64,000 nt of DNA, from the NCBI RefSeq assembly GCF_000805455.1, contig NZ_JSUS01000012.1, positions 186,001 to 250,000 on the forward strand. The letters are read 5' to 3'. The notes under the pieces are model-generated. The model ran no database searches. It saw nothing but the letters and a program-made list of their open reading frames with translations, and was not told where the DNA came from. A program made the translations under genes and the position numbers. Of this stretch, positions 37,696 to 47,250 are shown piece after piece. The number at the start of each line of letters is the position of its first letter. The first letter of the stretch is position 1. This DNA is from Acinetobacter sp. A47. GTDB lineage: Bacteria; Pseudomonadota; Gammaproteobacteria; Pseudomonadales; Moraxellaceae.

Positions 37696-37992
37696 TTACG
37701 CGCGTTTGAAGTCAGCGTGCATAGGTGTGTTTTTTGCTGGGTGACGTTGTAACGCTTGGATTTTAACGTTTTCAACTTTGTCACCGATTTTGATTTCGAT
37801 TACTTCTTCGAAGAAAGCGTTGTTTTCTAAAGCTTTAACGATTTCACGAAGCTCTAAAGTAATTGCTACAGGCTCAGCGCTACCACCGTAGATGATTGCT
37901 GGAATTTGTGAAGCGTGACGAAGGCGGCGGCTCGAACCTTTCCCTTGTTGTGCGACTTCACGTGCTTGAGCGTTTAATACGAAGTTTGCCAT
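37696..37992 (-). CDS. rplY: Ribosomal protein L25
   Basis: L25 binds 5S rRNA. I chose ATG 37992 (MANFVLNAQAREV), which has AGGA at the right distance; the ATG six bases upstream is too close to it. The protein has 98 residues, the short E. coli-like form without the CTC general-stress extension. It lies between pth and prs. Confidence 0.95.
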   Translation of the reverse strand: MANFVLNAQAREVAQQGKGSSRRLRHASQIPAIIYGGSAEPVAITLELREIVKALENNAFFEEVIEIKIGDKVENVKIQALQRHPAKNTPMHADFKRA

Positions 37993-38044
37993 GGGCATAT
38001 CCTCATTGGAGTTTAAGTAACTAAACTTGCGACCAGTTTAGTGA

Positions 38045-38078
38045 TAGAAAAACCCTAGCGAGCTAGGGTTTAAGAAAA
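38045..38078 (-). terminator. Intrinsic terminator after prs
   Basis: AACCCTAG-CGAG-CTAGGGTT stem-loop with A/T runs on both sides, between prs and rplY. It probably reduces but may not abolish read-through into rplY-pth. Confidence 0.7.
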
Positions 38079-38090
38079 AAAGCTGGGCTA

Positions 38091-39044
38091 TTATAGATAA
38101 CTATCGAACATAGCGCTAATAGATTCTTCGTTATTGATACGACGAATTGTTTCAGCAACCATGCTGGCAACAGAAACCTGGCGAATTTTGCCTAGGCTCA
38201 TTGCATCATCTGAAAGTGGAATCGTGTCAGTAACAACGAGTTCATCAATTACAGAGTTACGAAGGTTATCAATGGCTTTGCCTGATAAAACAGGGTGGGT
38301 CGCATAAGCTACCACACGGCGGGCACCGAACTGTTTCAATGCGTCCGCAGCTTTGCAAAGCGTACCTGCTGTATCGACCATGTCATCAACAATGACACAG
38401 TCACGATCTTTTACATCACCAATCAAATGCATCACTTGTGATTCATTTGCTTTTTGGCGGCGTTTATCGATGATGGCCAAATCGATATCACCCATTTGCT
38501 TGGCAACAGCACGGGCACGAACAACACCACCTACGTCAGGTGAAACCACTACCAGGTTGTGGTGCTGTTGTTGACGTAAGTCAGCCAGTAACGCTGGCGT
38601 ACCGTAAATGTTGTCAACCGGAATATCGAAGAAACCTTGAATTTGGTCTGCGTGTAAGTCAATCATGACCACACGGTCAATACCAACAGTGGTCAGCATA
38701 TCTGCAACAACTTTTGCAGTAATCGGCACACGCGCAGAACGTGGACGACGATCCTGACGTGCATAACCGAAGTAAGGAATCACTGCGGTGATACGACCAG
38801 CACTTGCACGACGCAAAGCATCAGCCATTACCAGGATTTCCATCAGGTTATCATTGGTAGGGGCGCAAGTAGATTGAACGATAAAAACGTCTTTACCACG
38901 AACATTTTCAGTAATTTCAACTGAAATTTCACCGTCAGAAAACTTGCTTACAGAAGCAGCACCGAGCGGAATATGTAAATGGCTTACGACTTTTTGGGCG
39001 AACTGTGGATGAGCACTTCCACTGAAAACGACAAGATTGGGCAT
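38091..39044 (-). CDS. prs: Ribose-phosphate pyrophosphokinase (PRPP synthase)
   Basis: Prs makes PRPP from ribose 5-phosphate and ATP for nucleotide, histidine and NAD synthesis. The 317-residue protein has [10 protein letters not shown], the flexible loop region [18 protein letters not shown], and the PRPP-binding loop [13 protein letters not shown]. Upstream lie a promoter and four tRNA-Gln genes on the same strand, so tRNA processing may produce part of the prs mRNA 5' end. Confidence 0.97.
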   Translation of the reverse strand: MPNLVVFSGSAHPQFAQKVVSHLHIPLGAASVSKFSDGEISVEITENVRGKDVFIVQSTCAPTNDNLMEILVMADALRRASAGRITAVIPYFGYARQDRRPRSARVPITAKVVADMLTTVGIDRVVMIDLHADQIQGFFDIPVDNIYGTPALLADLRQQQHHNLVVVSPDVGGVVRARAVAKQMGDIDLAIIDKRRQKANESQVMHLIGDVKDRDCVIVDDMVDTAGTLCKAADALKQFGARRVVAYATHPVLSGKAIDNLRNSVIDELVVTDTIPLSDDAMSLGKIRQVSVASMVAETIRRINNEESISAMFDSYL

Positions 39045-39144
39045 GAAGCACCTGAGCGAGGGTTAAGCGAAGCCAAGCTTCGACCGAGCGCAAGGGAAAA
39101 ATTTTTAATTTTTCCAACGGGTAATTTGGAAACAATATATTATA

Positions 39145-39219
39145 TGGCAGGGGCGGCTGGATTCGAACCAACGGATGGCGAGATCAAAACCCGCTGCCTT
39201 ACCACTTGGCGACGCCCCT
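39145..39219 (-). tRNA. tRNA-Gln (TTG), copy nearest prs
   Basis: The cloverleaf is complete: acceptor AGGGGCG/CGCCCCT, D-loop AAGTGGTAA, anticodon stem GCGGG/CTCGC with loop TTTTGAT (anticodon TTG), T-loop GGTTCGAATCC and encoded CCA. It lies 100 bases upstream of prs and has its own promoter. Confidence 0.95.
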
Positions 39220-39230
39220 AATGCGGCAGA

Positions 39231-39259
39231 ACTTTAATCTTTTTATAAGATAATGTCAA
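39231..39259 (-). promoter_or_regulatory. Sigma-70 promoter for the last tRNA-Gln and prs
   Basis: On the minus strand TTGACA (39259-39254) and TAAAGT (39236-39231) are 17 bases apart. The predicted start lies about five bases before the tRNA. Confidence 0.65.
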
Positions 39260-39304
39260 TATACTTGAGCAAATATCAATAAAAAACAAGTCTGTCTAAA
39301 GAAA

Positions 39305-39379
39305 TGGCAGGGGCGGCTGGATTCGAACCAACGGATGGCGAGATCAAAACCCGCTGCCTTACCACTTGGCGACGCCCCT
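39305..39379 (-). tRNA. tRNA-Gln (TTG), second copy from prs
   Basis: Identical in all 75 bases to the neighbouring copies, including encoded CCA. The spacer to the next copy toward prs is 85 bases and holds a promoter. Confidence 0.95.
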
Positions 39380-39397
39380 AGATTTGATGTTATGTAA

Positions 39398-39472
39398 TGG
39401 CAGGGGCGGCTGGATTCGAACCAACGGATGGCGAGATCAAAACCCGCTGCCTTACCACTTGGCGACGCCCCT
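39398..39472 (-). tRNA. tRNA-Gln (TTG), third copy from prs
   Basis: Identical 75-base gene with anticodon TTG. It is separated from the flanking copies by only 18 and 27 bases, so these copies must be made from one precursor. Confidence 0.95.
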
Positions 39473-39499
39473 ATTACATCTACATCTACAGGTGAAAAC

Positions 39500-39574
39500 T
39501 GGCAGGGGCGGCTGGATTCGAACCAACGGATGGCGAGATCAAAACCCGCTGCCTTACCACTTGGCGACGCCCCT
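39500..39574 (-). tRNA. tRNA-Gln (TTG), copy overlapping the end of ispE
   Basis: Identical 75-base gene. Its first two bases form part of the ispE stop codon TAG, so ispE and the tRNA array are almost certainly one transcript, cut by RNase P at this junction. Confidence 0.95.
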
Positions 39575-40406
39575 AGCGTGTAACTGCAAAATGTCTTAAA
39601 GGTGATTCTGCCAAACTGTTAACCAAGTAAGCTTTACAAGGCGAGTTCTGCAAAATGTACGCTATATCCATTTCACTGGTTACTTCGATAAAAACACAGG
39701 CACCTGTACCTGTAAGCTTTGCCAGACCAAACTGATCCAGATATTGCATTGCTTCTTCTACTTCAGGGTATAACTGTCGAGCCAGAGGTTCAAAGTTATT
39801 TCCAAAATTAGAAGGTTCCATCTGATAGGCGCAAAATGTAGTGGTCTTAGAATCTCTTGTCAATGTTTTTTGCGAAAAAAGCTGTTGAGTGCTGATAAAA
39901 CAGTCAGGTTTCAAGATTATGAATTTTTTTTGAGCTAAGTCTATGAATGATAAATGTTCACCGATGCCTTCGGCCCATGCATTGCGGCCAAAAACAAAGA
40001 TCGGCACATCTGCCCCGAGTTGCACGCCATAATCGGCAAGTTGCTGTTCATTGAGGTCACATTGCCATAGCTGATTTAACACGATCAGTGTTGTTGCAGC
40101 ATTGGATGAACCGCCCCCAAGACCGGCTCCCATCGGAATATTTTTTTCAATCCGGATATTCAGCCCGCACGGTTTTTTGGCATGCGGACGTAACAGCTGG
40201 GCAGCCCGGTAGATTAGATTCTGTTCAAGCTGTACTTCTGCCAGTCCTTCAATCTGAATATGTTCCTCTGCATGCGGTTCAAAAGTCATCCAGTCATATA
40301 AATCAATCAGCTGAAAAATGGTTTGTAATTCATGGTAACCATTGTCACGACGACCAGTAATATGCAGAAATAAATTCAGCTTGGCTGGGGAAGGCACTCT
40401 AATCAT
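39573..40406 (-). CDS. ispE: 4-diphosphocytidyl-2-C-methyl-D-erythritol kinase (IspE)
   Basis: IspE phosphorylates CDP-methylerythritol in the MEP isoprenoid pathway. The 277-residue GHMP kinase has the N-terminal SPAKLNLFLHITGRR and the ATP loop PMGAGLGGGSSNAA. Its stop codon overlaps the start of a tRNA-Gln gene. It follows lolB after 18 bases, giving a lolB-ispE-tRNA-prs order. Confidence 0.95.
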   Translation of the reverse strand: MIRVPSPAKLNLFLHITGRRDNGYHELQTIFQLIDLYDWMTFEPHAEEHIQIEGLAEVQLEQNLIYRAAQLLRPHAKKPCGLNIRIEKNIPMGAGLGGGSSNAATTLIVLNQLWQCDLNEQQLADYGVQLGADVPIFVFGRNAWAEGIGEHLSFIDLAQKKFIILKPDCFISTQQLFSQKTLTRDSKTTTFCAYQMEPSNFGNNFEPLARQLYPEVEEAMQYLDQFGLAKLTGTGACVFIEVTSEMDIAYILQNSPCKAYLVNSLAESPLRHFAVTR

Positions 40407-40424
40407 AAAAAATAATCTAAAAAA

Positions 40425-41006
40425 TTATCGGTTTTGAATCACCATTGTAATACGGTTTTCTTTGCCGTCGGCAAGCGCTTGCGTCAATAACAGTTTATTT
40501 GGCAGGGTTTGGGCATCGTGATAACTGAAATTCACGGTCCAGCCATCTTCAACCAGCTGTTTCAGACGATTTTGCTCATCTTTGCTGCTTTGGGCATTTG
40601 GTGTCGCCGGTTTGGCTTGAATCCAGTAGGCAAGATGCATAATCGGCGCCTGCCAACCAGTGGCTTTTTCAAGGAGTTCTTCAGGCGTAGAGGCTGTAAT
40701 CAGGCCGGTTTTGGCACTGTTCAAGCTGACCTGTCCCGGTTTTCCTTCAATCTGGGTTTTGCCGACCCCCAGAATGCCGGTCAGTTCAATATCAAACTGG
40801 TCCTGTTGCTGTACCCAGGTAAAAAATGCACTGCCTGACTGCTGCGGGGTACGTACGCCGATTTTACCTTGCAGGTTAAAATTATTTTCGTCCTGTACTT
40901 GTGGAGAGGCAATCACTTTATTCGGCTGGCTCAGACTTTGACAGCCGGTTAAAAACAAAATGCTACTGCTACACACGGCGAAGCATAATTTTGAAAACAC
41001 ACGCAT
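40425..41006 (-). CDS. lolB: Outer-membrane lipoprotein localisation factor LolB
   Basis: LolB receives lipoproteins from LolA and places them in the outer membrane. The 193-residue precursor has a lipoprotein signal with cleavage before Cys22 (LFLTGC) and then the LolB domain with FNLQGKIGVRTPQQSGSAFF. It lies between the TPR-protein gene (four-base gap) and ispE, so all are likely co-transcribed. Confidence 0.93.
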   Translation of the reverse strand: MRVFSKLCFAVCSSSILFLTGCQSLSQPNKVIASPQVQDENNFNLQGKIGVRTPQQSGSAFFTWVQQQDQFDIELTGILGVGKTQIEGKPGQVSLNSAKTGLITASTPEELLEKATGWQAPIMHLAYWIQAKPATPNAQSSKDEQNRLKQLVEDGWTVNFSYHDAQTLPNKLLLTQALADGKENRITMVIQNR

Positions 41007-41010
41007 GGAT

Positions 41011-42729
41011 TTAACTCTTTTTTACAGTGATGGGTAAGATTAAGCTATCAAGTTGCTGTAATTGTGGGGCATTGGCATGTTTTTGTTTCAATTGCTGTAA
41101 CACCTCGCTAAATTGCGTGAGTGCACCTTGCATATACAATGCCTTGGCATAGCGGATGCCGATATTGATATTCTGGCTGATGGAATAAGCCTGACCTAAC
41201 ACTTTGGCAGCAGTATCAAAATCGTTTTGCAAGAAAGCGATGTAGCCCAGTGTATCCAGGATAGAGGCCTGTTCTGGTGCAAAATCCAGCGCCAGCTCTG
41301 CATATCGGCGGGCTTCTTTCAGGCGACGGTTTTGCAAGGCCAGGGTATAGGCGTAGGCATTCAGGTAGGTCGGACTGTTCGGTTCGATACTCAAGAGCTG
41401 CTTTAGGGTCTTGTCTAATTTGTCCCGGTCTGTATATGGATCAAGTAACAGGACTTCGGCATAGATCAGTTCCGGATCATCCGGCAAATTCTTGATTGCT
41501 TCATCCAGCAGGGCTAAAGCCGCTTTCTTGTTATCCATCTTCTTCAAGATGTCGGCCTGAGCCTGATACAAGAAACTGGCATGCTGTGGATAGTTGACAC
41601 GTTCCTGCGTCAGGAAGCGTAGGGCATCATTAAGCTGGTCCTGTTTTTCGAAAATCGCAATCATGTTACGACGCGATACGATGTAAAGACTGCCATCAAC
41701 CAGACGGTAATAAGCCTTGGCGGTTTCATAATGCTGTTTGCGCTGCGCATTGATCGCCAGATAGTAATATGCCTCGTTTTGATATTTGGCCGAAGAACGT
41801 AACTCCACCAGATATTGCTCGGCTTTTTCATACTGTTTTAAATCAATACTGGTCAGACCGGCAATAAACAGGGCTTCTTCAGCTTGCGGATGATCTTTAA
41901 TGATGTCTTCAAGTTTGTCTAAAGCGACTTGCTGCTGATTGATCTGGATGTAGTAGCGTGCTTCTGCCAGACGGATGTCAATATTGTTTTTATTCTTCCT
42001 GCTGGCCTTGGCAAACCATTTTTGTGTTTCTTCATCATTTTGCAGGGCCATGAGCAGGTTGGCTTTCATTAAAATGAAACTGGTGGTTTTCGAGCGTTTT
42101 CTTAAAGCCCGGTTAATATTGCCGAGAGCCTGCTCGTATAGGCCATCCTGGGCTTCCAGACCTGCAATCAGGGCCAGAATGGAAGGGTTGTTACGTTCTT
42201 CACTGGCACGCAGGGCGTTTAACAGGACTTCACGGTCTTGTGCCTGTTCCGGTGCGATACCGGCCAGAATCTCTTCCAGATCTGCAGTCGGATCAATATA
42301 TAGGATTTTATCTAGCGTTTTGGCCGCAAGTTCGTATTCATGGGTTTTCAGGGCAATATGCGATAAATAAAATAATGCCGGTACGTCTTTGGGTTCCTGT
42401 TCAACCCAGTGCGTGGCAATATTTAAAGCCGATTGTAAGTCGTTATATTCTAAGGCAACATCCAGGGCGCGTTGCTTGATTGTGGTTGAGTTGCTACGAA
42501 TTGCAAGCACCGTATAATTATGCAGTGCTGTTGCAATATCGTCATAAGCAAGCGAGAATTCAGCAATCATGCTTTGTTTTAAAGCATTTTCAAAGCTCTT
42601 GTCTGCATACATGTCGTGTATTGCTTGTGCAGAGACATAAGAGCTCATGCTACCTAACAACAAGATTGTGGTAGAATACCGTCTAATCGTCTTGCCGCTG
42701 AAAAGGGTACGGCGATATAGCTGACGCAA
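41011..42729 (-). CDS. Tetratricopeptide-repeat protein, exported
   Basis: This 572-residue protein begins with a signal-like segment (about 15-35, TTILLLGSMSSYVSAQA) and is then almost entirely TPR helices, with repeats such as ALFIAGLTSIDLKQYEKAEQYL, split into pairs of about 34 residues. TPR proteins hold complexes together. It is the first gene of the TPR-lolB-ispE unit and is divergent from hemA. A link to outer-membrane lipoprotein sorting is suggested only by its position next to lolB. Confidence 0.85.
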   Translation of the reverse strand: MRQLYRRTLFSGKTIRRYSTTILLLGSMSSYVSAQAIHDMYADKSFENALKQSMIAEFSLAYDDIATALHNYTVLAIRSNSTTIKQRALDVALEYNDLQSALNIATHWVEQEPKDVPALFYLSHIALKTHEYELAAKTLDKILYIDPTADLEEILAGIAPEQAQDREVLLNALRASEERNNPSILALIAGLEAQDGLYEQALGNINRALRKRSKTTSFILMKANLLMALQNDEETQKWFAKASRKNKNNIDIRLAEARYYIQINQQQVALDKLEDIIKDHPQAEEALFIAGLTSIDLKQYEKAEQYLVELRSSAKYQNEAYYYLAINAQRKQHYETAKAYYRLVDGSLYIVSRRNMIAIFEKQDQLNDALRFLTQERVNYPQHASFLYQAQADILKKMDNKKAALALLDEAIKNLPDDPELIYAEVLLLDPYTDRDKLDKTLKQLLSIEPNSPTYLNAYAYTLALQNRRLKEARRYAELALDFAPEQASILDTLGYIAFLQNDFDTAAKVLGQAYSISQNINIGIRYAKALYMQGALTQFSEVLQQLKQKHANAPQLQQLDSLILPITVKKS

Positions 42730-42808
42730 TTTTTATTGATCCAAAGTAATGCTTTTTATGACACCGATGTTGCACAATAACATAAATTTAGCGAAATGAT
42801 GATCTGAT

Positions 42809-44092
42809 ATGTCTTTCTTTGCATTGGGTGTCAACCATCAAACAGCTTCTGTTGAACTTCGTGAACAAATTGCTTTCAATGCAGAGCGATTAGCTGCGCT
42901 ATTGCTTGAACAAAACCAGGATTCATCGCTGAATGATCTGGTGGTGGTATCAACCTGCAACCGTACCGAAGTGTATGCCATGACAGAAGATGCGGATAGC
43001 GTCCTGAACTGGCTGGCCCAAGTGAATAATATTGATGTAAAACAGTTAATTCATCATGTTTATCGTTACGAGAATGCCCAGGCTGTTACACATTTGATGC
43101 GCGTTGCCAGTGGTCTGGACTCGCTGATGCTGGGCGAGCCACAGATTTTAGGGCAGGTAAAAAGTGCCTTGGCACTGTCAAAGGAAGCAGACACGGTATC
43201 ACCAGAACTGAACAGTGTGTTTGAGTATGCCTTTTATGCCGCCAAACGGGTCCGGTCTGAAACTTCAGTCGGAAGTCACGCAGTTTCAATGGGTTATGCT
43301 GTTGCTCAACTGGCATTGCAAGTGTTTAGCCGTCCTGAAAAACTGACTGTAATGGTTGTGGCTGCCGGAGAAATGAATAGTCTGGTGGCCAAGCATCTGG
43401 CTGAAATGGGCGTGGCCAGAATCCTGATCTGTAACCGGAGCCGTGAACGTGCAGAGTTGCTGGCACGGGAGATTGCACATCAGGTCGAGGTAGAAATTAT
43501 TCCTTTTGCTGCACTTTCAGAAAATCTGTATCGGGCAGATGTCATCTCAAGCTGTACAGGTAGTTTGCATCAAGTGATTGAGTATTCAGATGTCAAGGCC
43601 GCCTTGAAAAAGCGCCGTTATCAACAGATGCTGATGGTCGATCTGGCGGTGCCGCGTGATATTGATCCGAAAGTCGAGTCTCTGGACAACGTTTATCTGT
43701 ACGGAGTCGATGACCTGCAAAGCGTGATTGATGAAAATCTGGCGCAGCGCCGTCAGGCCGCGGTGGAAGCCGAGATCATGGTGAATCAGTTGGCCACCCA
43801 GTTGATGACCCAGCAAAAAGTGAAAGAGGCCAGTGGTACCATTCAGGCTTATCGTCAGCATAGTGAAGAAATCAGCCAGAAAGAACTGGCCCATGCCTTA
43901 GAGTCGTTACAGCATGGCCATGCTGCAGAGCAGGTATTACAGGAGTTTGCGCATCGCTTAACACAGAAGCTGATGCATCCGACTTCAATTTTATTAAGAG
44001 AAGCCGCCAAAGCTGAAAATCCGGACTACTTTGAATGGTTACAGCAGCATCTGCAAGATGTATTCGAGCATGAACGCAAGCCAAGACAGTAA
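42809..44092 (+). CDS. hemA: Glutamyl-tRNA reductase (HemA)
   Basis: HemA makes glutamate-1-semialdehyde from glutamyl-tRNA, the first step of tetrapyrrole synthesis. The 427-residue protein has the catalytic cysteine in [13 protein letters not shown] (Cys50), the tRNA/NADPH segment [18 protein letters not shown] and a C-terminal dimerisation helix. It converges on dnaG. The haem gene hemJ is also in the window, at 57.8 kb. Confidence 0.96.
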   Translation: MSFFALGVNHQTASVELREQIAFNAERLAALLLEQNQDSSLNDLVVVSTCNRTEVYAMTEDADSVLNWLAQVNNIDVKQLIHHVYRYENAQAVTHLMRVASGLDSLMLGEPQILGQVKSALALSKEADTVSPELNSVFEYAFYAAKRVRSETSVGSHAVSMGYAVAQLALQVFSRPEKLTVMVVAAGEMNSLVAKHLAEMGVARILICNRSRERAELLAREIAHQVEVEIIPFAALSENLYRADVISSCTGSLHQVIEYSDVKAALKKRRYQQMLMVDLAVPRDIDPKVESLDNVYLYGVDDLQSVIDENLAQRRQAAVEAEIMVNQLATQLMTQQKVKEASGTIQAYRQHSEEISQKELAHALESLQHGHAAEQVLQEFAHRLTQKLMHPTSILLREAAKAENPDYFEWLQQHLQDVFEHERKPRQ

Positions 44093-44102
44093 GGCAGAGT
44101 AG

Positions 44103-45986
44103 TTAGGACAGTAAACGCAAGCTTATCTGTTTGGTCAGTTCGTTCAGCTGTTGTCGCAGATTGCGTGACTCAACCAAGGAAATCGGCGATTTAAGCTTTA
44201 AGCGCAGATATTTTTCTTGTAGGCCCAAGGCATATTCCTTGGCAAGTTTATCTGCTATTTCCGGAGCCTGGGTAAGGGTCTGGATGTTAGTACGCTGCAT
44301 GATATCGGCCAGTTCATGGCTATAGCTGCTGCATGCCCCCAGCACATAATAGGTTGCCAGTTCCTGATCATCCGGCAAATCATCAAATACAATATTCAAG
44401 GCAGCCAGAATTTTTGCCAGCAGTTCATTCTGGTCAATGACGGCACGCAACTCTTCAAAATGGATGTACAAGAAGGGGTGGTGCATCAAAATCGCCACGG
44501 CAAAATCTTCATCCTTGGTCTGGATGTTAAAGGATAACGATGCATCATGACTGATTTGTGGCGTGTATTTTTTGCCTAAGCCCAGTTTTTCCCGAAATGA
44601 CTGGGTCAGCAGATAGCGAAATGAACCATGTTTTGGTAAGAGCTCTGTCAATTCACGTAACTCACCCATTACCAGGCTTTTACCTTCAGGCGAGCTGATG
44701 TCATGCTGGCCGGTTAAATGGGCAAATACAAAGTCGGATAACAGCGGTGCCTGTTGCAGCAGCTTCTGGAAATTTTCCAGACCTTCACGGCGAATCAGCG
44801 AGTCAGGATCATGCTCGTTGGGCAAAACAAAGAATTTTAATTCACGGCCATCGTTTAGCAGTGGCAGTGCGATTTCCAGCGTGCGTCGTGCGGCTTTCTG
44901 GCCTGCGGCATCCCCATCAAAGGCAATGGTGATACGGGAATTTTGCTTAAACAATGTGGTGAGGTGCTCTGCATTGCTGGCGGTTCCCAGTGTGGCAACA
45001 GCACCATTGATGCCATATTGCTGTAATGCAATCACATCCATATAACCTTCAACCATTAGCCAGTCATTGGCTTTGAGTTTACGGCCTTCATAGAGACCAT
45101 AGAGCAGCTGGTTTTTATGGAACACTTCCGAATCGGGGGAGTTGATGTATTTAGGTTTAATCTCGTCATTGAGTGCACGGCCACCAAAACCGACCACACG
45201 GCCTTTATGATCACGAATCGGGAAAATCACCCGTTCACGTAACAAGTCAAAATCCCGGCCGCTGTCACTGGAGCGGATCAGGCCGAGCTGTTTCAAGCCC
45301 TCGATATCTTGCGGGAAGGCTTTTTCAAGATGTTGCCAGTCTTCAGGTGCATAGCCTAAACGCCAGAATTGGATGGTCTGGGCCGAGAGACCACGTTGTC
45401 TGAAATAGTGTTGTGCTTTTTGACTATTTGGTAACTGGCGTTCATAAAACTGCGCCACATTCTCCAGCAGGTCATACAGGTTACCTTCCTGTACCTGTTC
45501 ATCCATATTAAATGCAGGATCAAACTGGGCAAACGGGTCATCCATCACCCGGTCCAGATCGACAAAATGCCCATCGATAAATTCGTCAACTGCGGGTGCG
45601 AGCGCCGGATTGTCTGGCGCAGCTTTTACCGGTTGGGCTACAGCGGCCTGTTGTGGACTGCGTTTATACGACAGCTTCTTGTTGTCATGATTATCTTTCG
45701 GAAGCTCGACACCGGTCTTGCTCGACAGCTCTTTCATGACATCAATGAAATTGCGGCCATCAATATCCATCAAAAAGCGGATGGCATTCCCATTGGCCTG
45801 ACAGCCGAAACAGTGGAAATACTGCTTGTCACGGTAGACGTGGAAAGAGGGCGATTTTTCCTGATGAAATGGGCAACAGCCTGAATAGGTACGTCCTGTC
45901 TTTTTTAACTTCACACGTTGACCGATCAAGTCGACAATGTCGGTCCGATCCAGAATCTGATCAATCGTATGTTGTGGAATTGCCAT
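44103..45986 (-). CDS. dnaG: DNA primase (DnaG) with an extended linker
   Basis: DnaG makes RNA primers for replication. The 627-residue protein has the zinc ribbon (Cys38, His41, Cys59, Cys62), the RNA-polymerase core with EGYMDVIALQQYG and the Toprim acidic residues in FDGDAAGQKAARR, and a C-terminal DnaB-binding domain. Compared with E. coli (581 residues) it carries about 60 extra residues, roughly 105-165, Ala/Pro-rich and then acidic, between the zinc domain and the core. It is not beside rpsU or rpoD here. Confidence 0.95.
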   Translation of the reverse strand: MAIPQHTIDQILDRTDIVDLIGQRVKLKKTGRTYSGCCPFHQEKSPSFHVYRDKQYFHCFGCQANGNAIRFLMDIDGRNFIDVMKELSSKTGVELPKDNHDNKKLSYKRSPQQAAVAQPVKAAPDNPALAPAVDEFIDGHFVDLDRVMDDPFAQFDPAFNMDEQVQEGNLYDLLENVAQFYERQLPNSQKAQHYFRQRGLSAQTIQFWRLGYAPEDWQHLEKAFPQDIEGLKQLGLIRSSDSGRDFDLLRERVIFPIRDHKGRVVGFGGRALNDEIKPKYINSPDSEVFHKNQLLYGLYEGRKLKANDWLMVEGYMDVIALQQYGINGAVATLGTASNAEHLTTLFKQNSRITIAFDGDAAGQKAARRTLEIALPLLNDGRELKFFVLPNEHDPDSLIRREGLENFQKLLQQAPLLSDFVFAHLTGQHDISSPEGKSLVMGELRELTELLPKHGSFRYLLTQSFREKLGLGKKYTPQISHDASLSFNIQTKDEDFAVAILMHHPFLYIHFEELRAVIDQNELLAKILAALNIVFDDLPDDQELATYYVLGACSSYSHELADIMQRTNIQTLTQAPEIADKLAKEYALGLQEKYLRLKLKSPISLVESRNLRQQLNELTKQISLRLLS

Positions 45987-46064
45987 GTGCGTTTAACCAT
46001 TTCAGACAGGGAATAAAACATCATTGCACTGCAAAAATGTCAGCAATCATTGTTGCATAAAATA

Positions 46065-46094
46065 AAAAACAGGCAAGGGAGACTTGCCTGTTTG
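46065..46094 (-). terminator. Intrinsic terminator after bamD
   Basis: On the minus strand AAACAGGCAAG and CTTGCCTGTTT form a stem, followed by T-rich sequence, 20 bases after the bamD stop. Confidence 0.8.
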
Positions 46095-46114
46095 CTGTAT
46101 CAGATGATTGCAAA

Positions 46115-47215
46115 TTAGTTTGCAGCATCATCCTCAGCCGTGTTTTTGGCTTCTGGCTTGTCTAACAGGCCAAAGCTTAACCGGTTTTTCCAGCTCGGTT
46201 TGTCTGTAGTTGCAGGTGCTTCTGGCACAGCAGCCGGTGCAGGTGCAACGGTTGTTTCAGTTGCTGGCTTGTCCAGTAGGCCAAAACTTAAACGATTGGT
46301 TAAACTGCGTTGACCGGCATCGCCATCGGTTGCAGCTTTTTTCACTTCTACTGTTTGCGACTCACGACCTAACAAGCCCAAAGTGGCACGGTTGACCCAG
46401 CTGCCTTCTTTACGTGCTGCACGTAAATTGACTTCACCGTTCGATTTGACCAGATTTGGATAGTTCAGTTTCAGGATCTCGACATATTGTTGAGAAGTGG
46501 CCTGATCACCTAATTTTTGATAGCTATATGCCAAAGTGGCTAAAGCTTCAGGGGTTTGCGGGGTCTGTGGATAATGTTCAATCACCCATTGTGCGCGTTC
46601 AGCCGCAGCTAACCAAGCTTTACGCTCAATGTTGAAACGTGCAGCATTCATTTCACTTTCAGCCAGTTCCTGACCGATAAATTTCATGCGCTGGGCAGCA
46701 TCTACCGAGTATTGGCTACTTGGGAAACGGCGGATCAGCTCGACAAAGTTCTGGTACGCAACTTTTACATAACTCACATCACGGTGTGATTGTTGTAATG
46801 AGGTATAACGAATCAAGCTGTCATAGTTCATTTCCATGTTGGCTACACCACGTACATAGTAAGCATAATCAACATTGGGATGCTGTGGATTCAAGCGAAT
46901 GAAACGTTCAGCCAGTGCAATCGTACCTTCATAATCTTTTTGTTTGAATTTGGCGTAAAGAAGTTCAAGCTGTGCCTGTTGTGTATATTGCCCGGTCGGA
47001 TAGTAGGTATCGAGGGCTTCCAGTGATTTGACCGCATCGGTATATTGATTGCGTTCCAGTGATTTTAAGGCTTTTTCATAATAAACCTGTTCACTTGATT
47101 GTGGTCCTTTATCAACCACTTCTTTCTTGCTTGGATTGCTGCTACAGCCCACAAATGCAGACGCTACACCTAAAGATAGTGCAAGCACCGTAATTTTATA
47201 ACGTGGTAGCGACAT
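46115..47215 (-). CDS. bamD: Outer-membrane assembly lipoprotein BamD with repeat-bearing C-terminal extension
   Basis: BamD is the essential TPR lipoprotein of the BAM complex, which folds outer-membrane proteins. The precursor has a lipobox before Cys24 (FVGC) and five TPR units to about residue 260 (with YYEKALKSLERNQYTDAVKSL). E. coli BamD has 245 residues, but this one has 366. The last 90 residues carry two nearly identical copies of NRLSFGLLDKP and a third related copy, NRATLGLLGRE, joined by Ala/Pro/Thr-rich linkers. The extension looks disordered and could bind a partner. Confidence 0.93.
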   Translation of the reverse strand: MSLPRYKITVLALSLGVASAFVGCSSNPSKKEVVDKGPQSSEQVYYEKALKSLERNQYTDAVKSLEALDTYYPTGQYTQQAQLELLYAKFKQKDYEGTIALAERFIRLNPQHPNVDYAYYVRGVANMEMNYDSLIRYTSLQQSHRDVSYVKVAYQNFVELIRRFPSSQYSVDAAQRMKFIGQELAESEMNAARFNIERKAWLAAAERAQWVIEHYPQTPQTPEALATLAYSYQKLGDQATSQQYVEILKLNYPNLVKSNGEVNLRAARKEGSWVNRATLGLLGRESQTVEVKKAATDGDAGQRSLTNRLSFGLLDKPATETTVAPAPAAVPEAPATTDKPSWKNRLSFGLLDKPEAKNTAEDDAAN

Positions 47216-47250
47216 AAAAACTCCTCTGTTATTCTGGGCAATGAGCTACA

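Noticed and set aside
39366..39599. Plus-strand frame with internal peptide repeats over the tRNA array
   Set aside because: The repeats are translations of the identical tRNA-Gln genes, not a protein.
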